A stretch of DNA of 64,000 nucleotides from SXNM01 sp964586155 (GCA_964586155.1 CAZPHC010000016.1:62001-126000), one strand, 5' to 3'; shown: positions 46,798 through 56,270, counted from the first letter of the stretch. A program made the numbers and translations. The notes: a model not told the origin generated them from the letters alone.

Positions 46798-47484
46798 ATG
46801 GATCCCTGGCAGTCCCGAGCTCTGCAGCGTCTCCAGCGCGCCATGGCCGGTCGCCGCACGGCGGGAGGGCCGCGGCGCGTCGCACGATCGCTCGCCATGG
46901 CCGCGTCGGCCGTGACGGCCTCGGCGGTGCTCGCCAGCTGCGGCAGCGAAGCCAGCCAGATCCTGGAGCCGCCGCTCGCGGGCCTCGAGCACGTCGAGCT
47001 CGCCGCCGTCGGCCAGGGCGTGGTGCTCTCTGCCGCGCCGACCGCGGTCGCGATCGCGAGCCGCGACAACCAGCCCGGCGCCCGCGTCGTGCGCTTCGAG
47101 TTCACGATCGCCGACGGCACCGGCACGATCGCCAGCGCGTCACCCACCCTGACCCACGTCTTCGCCGGCCCCGGCCAGTTCGCCCTGCGCCTGCGCGTGG
47201 TCGACGACGCCGGCCGCAGCTCCACGGTCGACTCGTCGATCGCCATCGCCGAGGCGATCGGCAGCACCTGCGACGCCGGCGACGTCAGCGCCTGCGACAG
47301 CGGCCGCTGCCGCGACGGAGCCTGCCTGATCTTCGCCTGCGCCGGCGATCCGGCCTGCCCGAGCGGGCTGGTCTGCGCCCAAGGCCGCTGCGTGCCTGCG
47401 AGCGAGGCGGCGTCCCGGACCAACGGCGGCGACGTGCTCTTCGGCGACGACGGCAGCCGTGCGGCGCTCGACGCCGCGCCTTGA
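46798..47484 (+). CDS. PKD-like predicted lipoprotein
   Basis: The 228-residue product has a long basic N terminus then a hydrophobic segment ending in the lipobox LASC. A PKD-like sandwich follows (VVRFEFTIADGTG...LTHVFAGPGQFALRLRVVDDAG), and then a short Cys-rich end with C-x7-C-x4-C-x4-C and C-x4-C-x5-C-x4-C spacing resembling the Dickkopf-like units seen elsewhere in the window. AAGG lies 6 bases before the ATG. A shorter form starting at a downstream Met would give a more normal signal peptide. The role is unknown. Confidence 0.68.
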   Translation: MDPWQSRALQRLQRAMAGRRTAGGPRRVARSLAMAASAVTASAVLASCGSEASQILEPPLAGLEHVELAAVGQGVVLSAAPTAVAIASRDNQPGARVVRFEFTIADGTGTIASASPTLTHVFAGPGQFALRLRVVDDAGRSSTVDSSIAIAEAIGSTCDAGDVSACDSGRCRDGACLIFACAGDPACPSGLVCAQGRCVPASEAASRTNGGDVLFGDDGSRAALDAAP

Positions 47485-47580
47485 GGGCCGCTGCGGGCCG
47501 CGACCCTGGCCTCGGCCGTGGCGCGCTGCGCCGTCCCCGCGCCCGCGCGTGCGATTGCGACGGCAACTGCCGGTTCTGCC

Positions 47581-47609
47581 TTGACGCCGAGCCGCCACAC
47601 GGCTACAAA
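47581..47609 (+). promoter_or_regulatory. Sigma-70-type promoter for rpsT
   Basis: TTGACG and TACAAA are separated by 17 bases; transcription is predicted to start near 47616, about 60 bases before the rpsT start codon. Confidence 0.65.
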
Positions 47610-47676
47610 GCCGACCCCGCGCTGGCCCTTGTCGCCGCGCACATCCGGGTCACGAGCCCGAAGTTGAGAGGAAGAC

Positions 47677-47943
47677 GTGGCGAATCATAAGTCGGCGCTC
47701 AAGCGCGCCCGCCAGAACGAGAAGCGTCGCATGCGCAACCGCGCCGGTCGCTCCGTCGTGCGCACGACCGTCAAGGGCCTGCGCAACCAGATCGAGCAGG
47801 GCAGCGCCAGCGGTGCCGACCTCTCCAAGGCGATGGAAGTCGTCGCCGGCGCCGGTTCGGCGGGCATCATCCCGAAGAAGCGCGCCAGCCGTCAGATCTC
47901 GCGCCTCGCCAAGGCGATGCACAAGGCCCAGACGCAGGGCTGA
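47677..47943 (+). CDS. rpsT: 30S ribosomal protein S20
   Basis: The 88-residue basic protein begins MANHKSALKRARQNEKRRMRNRA, the conserved S20 start, and ends in the expected helical region (KKRASRQISRLAKAMHKA). S20 binds 16S rRNA in early assembly. The start codon is GTG with GAGAGGA 5-6 bases upstream. It appears to be monocistronic with its own promoter. Confidence 0.96.
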   Translation: MANHKSALKRARQNEKRRMRNRAGRSVVRTTVKGLRNQIEQGSASGADLSKAMEVVAGAGSAGIIPKKRASRQISRLAKAMHKAQTQG

Positions 47944-48055
47944 GGCGCACGCTCGGCCAGGGCGCCGACCGCGGATCGCCAGCGCGCGCCGTGGTCGACC
48001 TTCGCCCCCGCCGCCGAGCTTGTGTCCCGCCGTGTCGTCGAGCGATCGTCTCGCG

Positions 48056-48784
48056 ATGACCTACCAATCGCAGCCATTCCATGACGTCGTCCGCCGCGCC
48101 GCGCCGGGTCTCGAGGTCGTGGAGTGGCTCGTTTTTGCCTCCTCGAGCGTGAGCCCGGCGGGCCGGCTGGTGTTGAGCCACGCTGCGGCGTCGCTGCTCA
48201 ACCGCGGCTGGCTGCCCGCGCTCTCGTCGCTGATCGAGCAGGCGCAAGCCCACGGCGACCATGAACCGTCGGCGCTCGAGGCCAGCGTCGCGGAGCTCGA
48301 GCGGGCCGGCCTGCTGGTGCTCGACGGCGGCAAGATCGTGGAGCTCGGCGCCGCGATCAGCACCCGGCCGACCGGCTGGGTGTTCAAGCCCGAGACCGGC
48401 AACGAGGTTCATCTCGTCGGCCCGCTGGCGGCCTTCGGCGTGGCGCAGGCGCTCGGCCACCCCGGCGTCGTCCGTGGCCGCTGCGCTGTCGGCGCCGAGC
48501 CGCTCGTGCTGCATTGCGACACCACGGGCGTGCACACGCGCTCGCCCGAGACGCTGGCGATGTTCCTGCCCGTCTGGGACGGCCTGGTCGCGCCCGGCCG
48601 CGCGGTGAATGCGGGTCAGCTCTTCTACAGCGACGACGCCCTGTCGGCCTGGCAGCACGGCCAGGGCGATCCCGATGGCCTGCCGCTGGCGTCGTTCGTC
48701 TTCCCGTTCGCGACCACCGATCTCGGCGATCGCGTCGGCAAGGCGCTCGAGTCGCTCTTCGACGCGCTCGCGACCTTCGACTAG
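48056..48784 (+). CDS. MerB-like protein lacking catalytic cysteines, function unknown
   Basis: The 242-residue cytoplasmic-looking protein has an N-terminal helical, winged-helix-like part. Its C-terminal part, VHLVGPLAAFGVAQALG...RCAVGAEPLVLHCDTTGVH...NAGQLFYSDDALSAW, follows the strand and motif order of organomercurial lyase (NosL/MerB superfamily). The C-x2-D and second active-site Cys positions of MerB are not conserved; only the structural-type Cys in GRC remains nearby. It therefore probably does not cleave carbon-mercury bonds. The ribosome-binding site is weak. No mercury-resistance gene lies near. Confidence 0.6.
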   Translation: MTYQSQPFHDVVRRAAPGLEVVEWLVFASSSVSPAGRLVLSHAAASLLNRGWLPALSSLIEQAQAHGDHEPSALEASVAELERAGLLVLDGGKIVELGAAISTRPTGWVFKPETGNEVHLVGPLAAFGVAQALGHPGVVRGRCAVGAEPLVLHCDTTGVHTRSPETLAMFLPVWDGLVAPGRAVNAGQLFYSDDALSAWQHGQGDPDGLPLASFVFPFATTDLGDRVGKALESLFDALATFD

Positions 48785-48863
48785 CCGCGTTCGCGCTCCG
48801 TCGTCCAGCCCGGCACCGGCAGCCCGGGCGCGCAGGCCAGCGCGTCGATCCGCGCCGATCGCC

Positions 48864-51278
48864 TCAACCAACCACGCGCAGCCAGCGCCGCGCCGGCCCC
48901 AACTCGCGCATCCGCGCGCAGCGGGAGCGGTAGGCGGTCCGCCAATGCCGCACGATCTCGCCGTCACCGGCGCGCTCCGCGAGCCGCTCGACCGCCTCGC
49001 AGTCGCCCGAGCGCGCCGCGTCGAGCGCCAGCAGCCGCGCGACCTCGCGGGGCAGCTCCGGGCCGAGCTCCGATCGCGCCGCGCTGGCGTCGAGCACCTG
49101 CTCCAGGTCGCGCACCGCTTCGCTCCGCCTGCTGCCGAGCAGGCGCCGTCGCCCGTTCAGATAGCGCGCCGCGATCGACTCGGCCGCAGGAAACGCCGCG
49201 TCCGTCGCGGTCGCCAGCGCGCCAAGCACCTCGGCCGCGTGGACGTGCGGCGCGCCCAGGCCATAGAGGCTGCGGATCGCTGCACGTCCTGCTTCGCCAT
49301 CCGCCAGGGCCGCCTTGATGCGCAGGGTGCGCCGCGCGCCCTCGCTGCGCGGCAGCGCCGCCGCTGCGTCCCAGTCGCGTCGGGCCGCCGCGACGTCGCC
49401 GGCCCGCAGGTGCAGATCGCCGCGCGCGCTGAGCAGGGCCGCCCGGTCGACGTCACGGGGTTGCTGGCCCAGCCGCTGCGCGAGCGACTCCAGCGCCGCG
49501 TCGCCGCGGCCGGCGCGCGACAAGGCCGCGATCCAGGCCAGATCGAGGCCGAGGGGCAGCGTGCCGGGCGGCACGACCCGCAGCAGCTGCTCGCGCAGCG
49601 ACCGCCACTCCGCGAGCTCTGCCTCGCTGTCGTTGGCCCGCCAGGCGCGCTCGGCCCGCTCGCGGCAACGACCCGTCTCGAGCGGGCAGGGGCGCAGCAG
49701 CAGCCCGGGCGAGGCGAAGCGGGCGCGCAGGCGCTCGATCTGGGTCGCGGGCAGCGCCTTGGCCCGTGCGTCCAGCATCGTCTGCCAGGCGGCGAGGACG
49801 GTGGCGTCGTCGCGCCCCGCGGGCCCGGACGCACGTGAGGCGCGCGCCTGCCGACACGCCGCCTCCAGCTCCGCGCCGGCGTAGACGGCCGACAGGGCAG
49901 GGCCCCCGCAATGCTCGGCGACGAAACGCAGCAGCGATCCGGCCATCGAGTAGGCGCGCGATGAGCTCTCGGTCGCGAAGCCCAGCGGCGAGAGCAGGTC
50001 GTCGATCGCGGGCGCCAGGCCCAGCGCCTGCATCGCTGCGGTGAGGTCGTGTGGGTCGAGGCCGTCGTCGTCCGGCCACTCCGCGGCCACGGCGAAGCCC
50101 TCGATTCGGATCGCGTCCGGCAGCACGCCCGCACGCATCGGCACGCCGAACGGCCCGTCGATCAGGCCCGCGCCAAAGACGTGCGCCATCTCGTGGGTCA
50201 AGATCGTCTCGCCGAAACCGGGGTCGACTAGGTGCGCCTGGCCCAACCAGGGCTTGGCCATCTCGACGGCGCGGGCCCCCATCAGCCCCTGCTTCTGGTC
50301 GTCGTGCATGTAGACGTAGACGTCGACCGTGCCCCGCGGCGCGCCGATCCAGGCGCGCAGCTCGAGCCAGCGGACGGCGGCGTCCTCGGCCACCAAGCGG
50401 CCTCGCCGGCGCCAGCCCGGGGCCGCGGTGACGTGCACGACCACCTCGGGTCGCCTCGTCGTGTCAGCCTGGCTCTCGGGCGTCAGCCGCAGCTCCATCG
50501 CGATCGGCAGGGCCCGGTCCAGGTCGGTCTGCCCGACCCGCCAGCCATCGACGCCACCGCGCTGGGCGCCGACGACAGCCGCCGTCACGGCGACCCACGC
50601 GGCGACCCGTGCCGCGCCTCGCCCGCGCAGCGCGCCGATCCAGGCACCAAGGCCCGCGCGCGGCTGCTGGAGCGCCACCAGGGCCCAGGCGGCCAGCGCC
50701 AGCCACATCGGCGTCGTCGTCGCGCGAAAGGCGAGGGTGCGCAGATCCGGGCCGAGCGCGTCCTCGTACAGCGCGCCGGGGACCATGCCGAGCAGCTCGT
50801 TCCACGAGGCCACGGTCGGCCCGGCGAGGAACGCGTGCAGCGGCGCCACGGCCGTCGCCAGCGCCAGCAGCCAGAACCCCAGGTGCGACGCGCGAGGACG
50901 CAGGGCCACCGCGATCGTCCCCATGCACGCGCCCACGATCATGGCGCCGACGGGCCCGAGCAGCCAGGCCAGCAGGCCCGTCCCGGGCGCGCAGCTCGGC
51001 ACGCGCAGGCCGTTGGCCCACAGCAACAGCGGCGGGATTGCGGCGATCCAAAGAGCGTCGGCCAGCGTCGCGGCCAGCGGTCGCGCATCGATCAACCGGC
51101 GCCGGGCCGCCGCTCCAGCGGCCCAGGCGCAGACGGGCGCGAGCAGCAGCGCGGCGTGGACGTCGAGCACGCCGACGCCCGGCAGCGCACAAACAACGAG
51201 CGTCGCCAACGTCGGGACCACGCGCGCCGCCGGCCAGGTCCGTAGCCGGTCCAAGGTGGTCCGCCATGCGCCGTGCAT
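48864..51278 (-). CDS. Multi-pass membrane protein with HExxH metallopeptidase domain
   Basis: The 804-residue product has about seven to eight N-terminal membrane helices (residues 20-240). A soluble domain follows with ETILTHEMAHVFGAG (H362, E363, H366) and a likely third ligand E393 in IEGFAVAAE, the gluzincin layout. The remaining 400 residues are helical and Ala/Arg/Leu-rich and look like TPR-type repeats (ALLSARGDLHLRAGDVAAARRDWDAA). The domain would face the periplasm, as in peptidase-MA-type proteins. The ATG at 51278 begins a plausible first helix. The gene is divergent from the FHA cyclase and converges on the MerB-like gene. Confidence 0.78.
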   Translation of the reverse strand: MHGAWRTTLDRLRTWPAARVVPTLATLVVCALPGVGVLDVHAALLLAPVCAWAAGAAARRRLIDARPLAATLADALWIAAIPPLLLWANGLRVPSCAPGTGLLAWLLGPVGAMIVGACMGTIAVALRPRASHLGFWLLALATAVAPLHAFLAGPTVASWNELLGMVPGALYEDALGPDLRTLAFRATTTPMWLALAAWALVALQQPRAGLGAWIGALRGRGAARVAAWVAVTAAVVGAQRGGVDGWRVGQTDLDRALPIAMELRLTPESQADTTRRPEVVVHVTAAPGWRRRGRLVAEDAAVRWLELRAWIGAPRGTVDVYVYMHDDQKQGLMGARAVEMAKPWLGQAHLVDPGFGETILTHEMAHVFGAGLIDGPFGVPMRAGVLPDAIRIEGFAVAAEWPDDDGLDPHDLTAAMQALGLAPAIDDLLSPLGFATESSSRAYSMAGSLLRFVAEHCGGPALSAVYAGAELEAACRQARASRASGPAGRDDATVLAAWQTMLDARAKALPATQIERLRARFASPGLLLRPCPLETGRCRERAERAWRANDSEAELAEWRSLREQLLRVVPPGTLPLGLDLAWIAALSRAGRGDAALESLAQRLGQQPRDVDRAALLSARGDLHLRAGDVAAARRDWDAAAALPRSEGARRTLRIKAALADGEAGRAAIRSLYGLGAPHVHAAEVLGALATATDAAFPAAESIAARYLNGRRRLLGSRRSEAVRDLEQVLDASAARSELGPELPREVARLLALDAARSGDCEAVERLAERAGDGEIVRHWRTAYRSRCARMRELGPARRWLRVVG

Positions 51279-51412
51279 CGTCGTTGCGCCCCGTGGTCGT
51301 CGCTGGCGGGCCCGATCTGGCCGCGTCCGCGCCAGAGCATCCCCGGCGACCGACGCCAGGGCAAGCGCCTCGACCGTCGTCGCGAAGACCGCGCCAAAGC
51401 GCACACAGGGCC

Positions 51413-51441
51413 ATGACAACGCCGTGCGGCGGTGGTAGCCT
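51413..51441 (+). promoter_or_regulatory. Candidate promoter for the FHA-GAF cyclase gene
   Basis: ATGACA and TAGCCT are 17 bases apart in the divergent region, about 110 bases before the ATG at 51552. Confidence 0.5.
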
Positions 51442-51551
51442 CCCGATTCGGTTGTCGAGTCGAGCGTGCGAGACTGCGGCCAACAGGCCGAACGGCCCAG
51501 GCAATCGGTAGCACCGGACGTCGCAGACGTGCGACTTTGAGGCTGGAACGC

Positions 51552-53180
51552 ATGGCGAAAGGGAGCGCAAGGCTCGTTCGGATTGGCGGCGGGCCCGGCC
51601 AGCAGGAGATCGAGCTCGGCGACCACACGACCGTGGGCCGCCAGCCGACCAATACCCTGCAGATCGTCGACCGCTTGGTGTCCAAAGAGCACGCGGCGTT
51701 CCAGCGCAAGGCCAACAGCAACGTCTGGATCCTGCGCGACCTCGAGAGCCGCAACGGCACATACTGCAACGATATCCTGGTCGAGGGCGCGCAGACGCTG
51801 CACGACGGCGACACGATCCGCATCGGCAGCACCACGTGGCGCTACGTCGCGCCCGAGGAGCCAGCTGCGAGCGCGGCCGCCCCGGTCGAAGAAGAACCAC
51901 CGGCGAGCATCCACGCGACGGTGCAGCTCGATCTGCTGCGCGACTTCGCTCCGGTCGAGCTCGTTGCCGACGAGCGAACCCTCCGCAACGACTACGAGAA
52001 GCTCCGCCTCGCCTATACCCTCTCGGGCGACCTGCATGCCGAGCGCACCATCGACAAGATGGTCGACCGCATCCTGCAGCGCATCTTCGAGTGGCTGCCC
52101 GTCGACCGCGGCGTCGTGATGATGATCGACCGCAAGGCGCCCAAGGACGCCGACGTCGTCGATCGCCTGCGCAATTTCGCGGTCAAGATCCGCCCCGGCG
52201 TCGGCTGGGAGGGCTCGGCCGCCGACATGAAGGTGCCGTCGAGCATCCTGCGGCAGGCCGTGCTCGGTCGCGAGGCCGTGCTCTCGACCGACGCGCGCAT
52301 GGACGCCCGCTTCGGTCACGCCCATTCCGTCGTGCTGCAGGGCATCCGCTCGAGCATGACGGTGCCGCTGATCGCCAACGAGGACGTGCTCGGCCTGCTG
52401 CACGTCGACTCGCTGATCTCGACCGGCCTGTTCACCGAGAAGGATCTCTCCGCCCTCGGCGCCGTCGCGCGTCAGGCCAGCATCAGCATCGACAACGTCC
52501 TGATGCAGCAGCGGATCAAGGACGAGACCGCCGCCCGCGAGTCGCTGTCGCGCATGCTGAGCCCGAACCTCGTCGACCAGATCGTCTCGGGCGACCTGCC
52601 GATGGAGAAGGGCGGCTCGCTGCGCAAGGTCACCGTGCTCTTCTCGGACGTGCGCGGCTTCACCAACTTGACCGAGCGCACGCCGCCGGCCGAGATGGTC
52701 GAGATGATGAACGACTACTTCGAGCGCGTGACCAGCATCGTGTTCAAGCACGAGGGCACGCTCGACAAGTACATCGGCGACGCGGTCATGGCCCTCTGGG
52801 GCGCCCCGCTGGCGACCGACGAGGACGAGATGCGCGCGGTGCACTGCGCGATCGAGATGCAGACCGCGATCTCCGAGTTCAACAAGGAGCGCGCCGCCGC
52901 GGGCAAAGAGCAGATCGCCGTCGGCATCGGCATCGCCACCGGCCAACTCATCGCCGGCTACATGGGCAGCAGCCAGACGCTCTCGTACACCGTGCTCGGC
53001 CGCAGCGTGAACCTCTCGGCGCGACTCTGCGGCCAGGCCGGCCCGGGCGAGGTCCTGCTCTCGCCGTCGACCTGGGACCACGTCGAGCAGTACGTCGAGT
53101 GCGAGACCCTGCAGCCGATCAAGCTCAAGGGCATCATCGACTCGGTGTCGCCGCGGCGCGTGATCCGCTGGAAGGGCTAG
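51552..53180 (+). CDS. FHA-GAF class III adenylate/guanylate cyclase
   Basis: The 542-residue protein has an FHA domain (1-98; TVGRQPTNTLQIVDRLVSKEHAAF, SRNGTYCND), a linker helix, a GAF domain (about 150-320) and a class III cyclase domain (about 345-540). Metal ligands D366 (LFSDVRGF) and D410 (YIGDAV), the base-contact pair K406 and T480, and transition-state residues N487 and R491 (VNLSARL) are all present, so it should be active. Thr at 480 points to a class IIIb-like adenylate cyclase. It probably links Ser/Thr phosphorylation and a small ligand to cyclic nucleotide output. Confidence 0.92.
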   Translation: MAKGSARLVRIGGGPGQQEIELGDHTTVGRQPTNTLQIVDRLVSKEHAAFQRKANSNVWILRDLESRNGTYCNDILVEGAQTLHDGDTIRIGSTTWRYVAPEEPAASAAAPVEEEPPASIHATVQLDLLRDFAPVELVADERTLRNDYEKLRLAYTLSGDLHAERTIDKMVDRILQRIFEWLPVDRGVVMMIDRKAPKDADVVDRLRNFAVKIRPGVGWEGSAADMKVPSSILRQAVLGREAVLSTDARMDARFGHAHSVVLQGIRSSMTVPLIANEDVLGLLHVDSLISTGLFTEKDLSALGAVARQASISIDNVLMQQRIKDETAARESLSRMLSPNLVDQIVSGDLPMEKGGSLRKVTVLFSDVRGFTNLTERTPPAEMVEMMNDYFERVTSIVFKHEGTLDKYIGDAVMALWGAPLATDEDEMRAVHCAIEMQTAISEFNKERAAAGKEQIAVGIGIATGQLIAGYMGSSQTLSYTVLGRSVNLSARLCGQAGPGEVLLSPSTWDHVEQYVECETLQPIKLKGIIDSVSPRRVIRWKG

Positions 53181-53260
53181 TCCGCAGCGCTGCTTGCATC
53201 GGCCGCCCTGCGGCCCACCTCCCGCCCACCACCATCGCCGCGTTCGCCGCGCCTGCGTCG

Positions 53261-54202
53261 CTACGGCAGCAGCGGCATCAACCGGGCGCCAAACTGGGCA
53301 CCGAGCGCGGCGGTCAGCAGCCGACGCGCCTGCGCCGAGTCGTAGCGCTGGCTGATGTGGTAGGGCACGAAGACCTCGCAGCCCTCGGCGATGCCGCTGC
53401 CGGCGACGTCGAACAGGTGCGTGTGGCCGCCCGCGTGGGCCAGCGACGGTGGATGCGCCTCGCTGAGCAGTGTGATCTCGTGCAGGACCATGCGGGCGTT
53501 GCGCAGCGGCGCGCAGGTACGGGCCGTGGTGGCCATTGTGTCGCCGCTGACGGCGAGCAGCGCGACCTCGTGGTGCTCGTGCACCGTCTCGCCCGCCGCC
53601 TTGCGCGCCGCGATCGCCCGGCCATCGAGCCCACGCAGCGCGGGCAGCAGGTGGCTGCGGCGCTCGAGCACGGCCCAGCCCAGCGCGGGGACGAGGTGAT
53701 CGGCGGGCAGGGCCTCGAGCACGCGGTTGCTGCCGAGCTCGAAGCGATCGCCGGGCTCGGCCGGGTGCAGCTCGACCTGGAAGTCGATGCCCTGGATGCG
53801 CTCCCACGCGGCCAGCACCGTCCGCAGCTCGTGCACCAGCGCGGTCGGCGCGTAGACCTGCGACACGGGCATGCCGAACATGCGGCGCAGGCCGAGCCAG
53901 CTGGCGACACCGCCGGCGTGGTCGAGGTGGCCGTGGCTCAGGGCCAGGTGGCGGCTGGCCACCGACGGCGTGGCGACGCGGCCGACGTCGATCGACAACG
54001 ACCACTCCGGGATCCGCAGCCAGGTCTCGATGCCGGCGACGCTCCAGCCTTCGACGCTGAAGCCCAGGCCCGGCGGCCGCAGGCGCACCACCGGCAGGCC
54101 GCGTTCGCCGTGCTGCAGCGCCGGCTCGGTGTCGCCCGGCGCGACGGCGTCGTCGGGCGCGGCGGCGGCCGGCGGCCCTGGATCGGGGGGCGTCTCAGCC
54201 AT
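53261..54202 (-). CDS. MBL-fold hydrolase, RNase Z-like
   Basis: The 313-residue product carries the metallo-beta-lactamase motif LSHGHLDHAGG (89-99), a later metal-ligand Asp in LAVSGDTMATT and a C-terminal His in AGGHTHLFDVA. This is the layout of the RNase Z/ElaC and phosphodiesterase branch, though no exosite of tRNase Z is evident. The first 35 residues are Pro/Ala-rich. Its ATG overlaps the polyprenyl synthase stop by 8 bases, making it the last gene of the mevalonate operon. Its substrate is unknown; a role in isoprenoid metabolism is suggested only by position. Confidence 0.82.
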   Translation of the reverse strand: MAETPPDPGPPAAAAPDDAVAPGDTEPALQHGERGLPVVRLRPPGLGFSVEGWSVAGIETWLRIPEWSLSIDVGRVATPSVASRHLALSHGHLDHAGGVASWLGLRRMFGMPVSQVYAPTALVHELRTVLAAWERIQGIDFQVELHPAEPGDRFELGSNRVLEALPADHLVPALGWAVLERRSHLLPALRGLDGRAIAARKAAGETVHEHHEVALLAVSGDTMATTARTCAPLRNARMVLHEITLLSEAHPPSLAHAGGHTHLFDVAGSGIAEGCEVFVPYHISQRYDSAQARRLLTAALGAQFGARLMPLLP

Positions 54203-55208
54203 CCAGCACCGCCAGACGCTCGGCGAAGTCGGCCCAGACCGCAGCGGCAGCCGCCGGCAACGCCTCGGCTCCAGCGACGCGCGCCCGGTCCAACAACGTC
54301 GCCAGCCGCGCCCGACCGCGCTCGAGGCCGCCGCGCTCGCGGATGACCGCGACGATGCGCGCGATCTCGGCCTCGTCGACGGCCTGGCCCGCGGCGGCCG
54401 ACGCCAGCGTGGCGCGGATCGACAGGCTCTCCGAGGCCGGCGCGTCCGCCAGCGCCAGCCACATCGGCATCGTCGGCTTGCCCTCGCGCAGGTCGGCGCC
54501 GGCGGCGCCGCGGCCCTTGGTGCCGAGCAGGTCGAGCAGGTCGTCGCGCAGCTGGAAGGCGAGCCCGAGCGCCTGCGCCGCCCGCTGCGCGGGTTCGGGC
54601 CGATCGAGCCCGAGCAGCAGCGCCGCGCCCTGGATCGCGACGCCGAACAGCGGCGCGGTCTTGGCCATCGCCACCGCCTCGAGGCGCGCCAGATCGGCGC
54701 CGGCGTTGCCGTGGACGTCGAGGTCGCCGATCTGACCGGTGATCGTCTCGAGCAGCGCGCCGCCGAGCAGCGTCGCGAGCCGCGGGCCGAGGCCGTCAGG
54801 AAGCGTCAGGTCGCCGGCCAACGCGGTGATCGGCGCCACCAGCAGCTGGTTGCCGGTGTTGATCGCCTGGGCCTGGCCGTGGATCCGCCACAGCGTCGGC
54901 TTGCCGCGGCGCAGCGTGTCGCCGTCCTGGATGTCGTCGTGGACCAGCGTGCCGTTGTGCACCAGCTCGATCGCGGCGCCGAGGCGCGCCGCCGCGTCGA
55001 CCGGGCCGCCGCCGGCGCGAACCAGGGCGGCTGGCAGCAACGCCCGCAGGCGCTTGCCGCCGCTGCCGAGCGCGTCGCTCAGCATCGCGTCCTGGCGGGC
55101 GAAGGCGTCGTCCGGCGCCAGGCGCGGCCATCCGCGCGTGCGCAGGATCGCGTCGATGGCCGCCTCGACGGCCGGCCACTCTCGTTGCAGTTGCGATTCG
55201 AGGCTCAT
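54195..55208 (-). CDS. Polyprenyl (trans-prenyl) diphosphate synthase
   Basis: The 337-residue enzyme has both Asp-rich motifs of trans-prenyltransferases, DDIQD (91-95, in LVHDDIQDGDTLRRGKPT) and DDLLD (in FQLRDDLLDLLG). The residues four and five before the first motif are Thr and Gly, not bulky aromatics, which in this family usually means a longer product (C35-C50) than farnesyl or geranylgeranyl. It extends IPP on an allylic primer. The ATG overlaps the pmk stop, so it is fed directly by the mevalonate enzymes encoded upstream. Confidence 0.92.
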   Translation of the reverse strand: MSLESQLQREWPAVEAAIDAILRTRGWPRLAPDDAFARQDAMLSDALGSGGKRLRALLPAALVRAGGGPVDAAARLGAAIELVHNGTLVHDDIQDGDTLRRGKPTLWRIHGQAQAINTGNQLLVAPITALAGDLTLPDGLGPRLATLLGGALLETITGQIGDLDVHGNAGADLARLEAVAMAKTAPLFGVAIQGAALLLGLDRPEPAQRAAQALGLAFQLRDDLLDLLGTKGRGAAGADLREGKPTMPMWLALADAPASESLSIRATLASAAAGQAVDEAEIARIVAVIRERGGLERGRARLATLLDRARVAGAEALPAAAAAVWADFAERLAVLDG

Positions 55209-56266
55209 CGTCGGTCCTTGCTCCCGGCGGCGTGCGCGGCAGCGGCTGGGGCGGTCGGGCTGAGGTCCTCGCCCAGCCGGGCCACGGCGACGCCGCCGAC
55301 CTCGGCCCAGGCGGCCTGCGCGGCGTCACGCAGCGCCGCCGAGGGGAAGACGCAGACAGCCGAGTCGCCCCCGCCCGCGCCCGAGGTGCGCGCGACGCCG
55401 CCGTGGGATGCCGCGAGCGTGGAAATGGCGCGCAGCCCGGGCGTCGACAGCCACGGCTGCCGCGTCGCCATCGCCTGGAACGCTGCTTCGCAGGCGGCCA
55501 GCGCGTCCAGGGTCGCGCCGCCGTCGCCCGCCCGCAGGGCCCGCGTCAGCGCGTCGGCTCCGGCCGCGATCGCCGCGAGTTCGCCCTCCGTCGGTCGCAC
55601 CTGGCCGCCGATGGCGTCGCGCGTGTCGGCGCCGGCGCCCGAGAAGAGCGCGACGCCGAAGAGCCCGGCGGGCCAGGCCAGCGGCGTCCAGGTCCGTGCC
55701 GCGCGATCGTAGAGGCCGAGGCCGCCGCCGCCGATGGCGAAGACGTCGTAGCCGCTGCCTTTGCCGGCCTGCGCGGCGCGGTGGGCGTCGTCGGCCAGGC
55801 GCAGCAGGGCGGCGTCGAAGGTCCGGCCGGCGCCCGCGGCCAGGGCGCGCAGCGTCGCGACGACCACGGCGGCGCTGCTGCCGAGGCCCAGCTTCTGGCC
55901 CGCAGGTCCGGTCCGCACCGTCAGCTCGAGCGCAGCGTGCAGCGGCAATCCAGCGGCAGCGCCGGCGTCCAGCGCAGCGGCGACAAAGTGGCCGAGCCCA
56001 GCGGGTGCGGGCTCGTCGCTGCCCCAGACGACGGTCCGATCGAACGCGTGCAGCGTCACCGTGCCCGGGTCGCTGTGGTCGCTCGCGGCCGGTGTCGTCA
56101 GCTGCCACCGCACCAGGCGCCCGACCGCAGCGGCGACCGCGTGGCCGTCATGCAGCACGGCGTACTCGCCCGCGAGCATCAGCTTGCCCGGGACGTCACC
56201 CGCGACGCGCGCGGGGGGCGTTGGCTGCCTCGCCGCGGCGCCGACGCCGTTGGCGTCGCTCTCCAT
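55205..56266 (-). CDS. Phosphomevalonate kinase (GHMP family)
   Basis: The 353-residue protein begins with PGKLMLAGEYAVL (26-38), typical of phosphomevalonate kinases. It has the GHMP phosphate loop KLGLGSSAAVVVA (125-137) and a C-terminal Gly loop TSGAGGGDSAVCVF. It converts 5-phosphomevalonate to 5-diphosphomevalonate with ATP. Its place four bases after mvaD and before the prenyl synthase, with mevalonate kinase already accounted for, supports this assignment over other GHMP kinases. Confidence 0.9.
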   Translation of the reverse strand: MESDANGVGAAARQPTPPARVAGDVPGKLMLAGEYAVLHDGHAVAAAVGRLVRWQLTTPAASDHSDPGTVTLHAFDRTVVWGSDEPAPAGLGHFVAAALDAGAAAGLPLHAALELTVRTGPAGQKLGLGSSAAVVVATLRALAAGAGRTFDAALLRLADDAHRAAQAGKGSGYDVFAIGGGGLGLYDRAARTWTPLAWPAGLFGVALFSGAGADTRDAIGGQVRPTEGELAAIAAGADALTRALRAGDGGATLDALAACEAAFQAMATRQPWLSTPGLRAISTLAASHGGVARTSGAGGGDSAVCVFPSAALRDAAQAAWAEVGGVAVARLGEDLSPTAPAAAAHAAGSKDRR

Positions 56267-56270
56267 CGAC

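Noticed and set aside
48056..48784. Organomercurial lyase (merB) as the gene name
   Set aside because: The active-site Cys and Asp residues are missing and there is no mercury-resistance context, so only fold similarity is proposed.
51279..54005. Minus-strand extension of the membrane peptidase frame through the cyclase region
   Set aside because: The part beyond 51278 is antisense to the FHA-GAF cyclase and lacks any domain; the membrane protein starts naturally at 51278.
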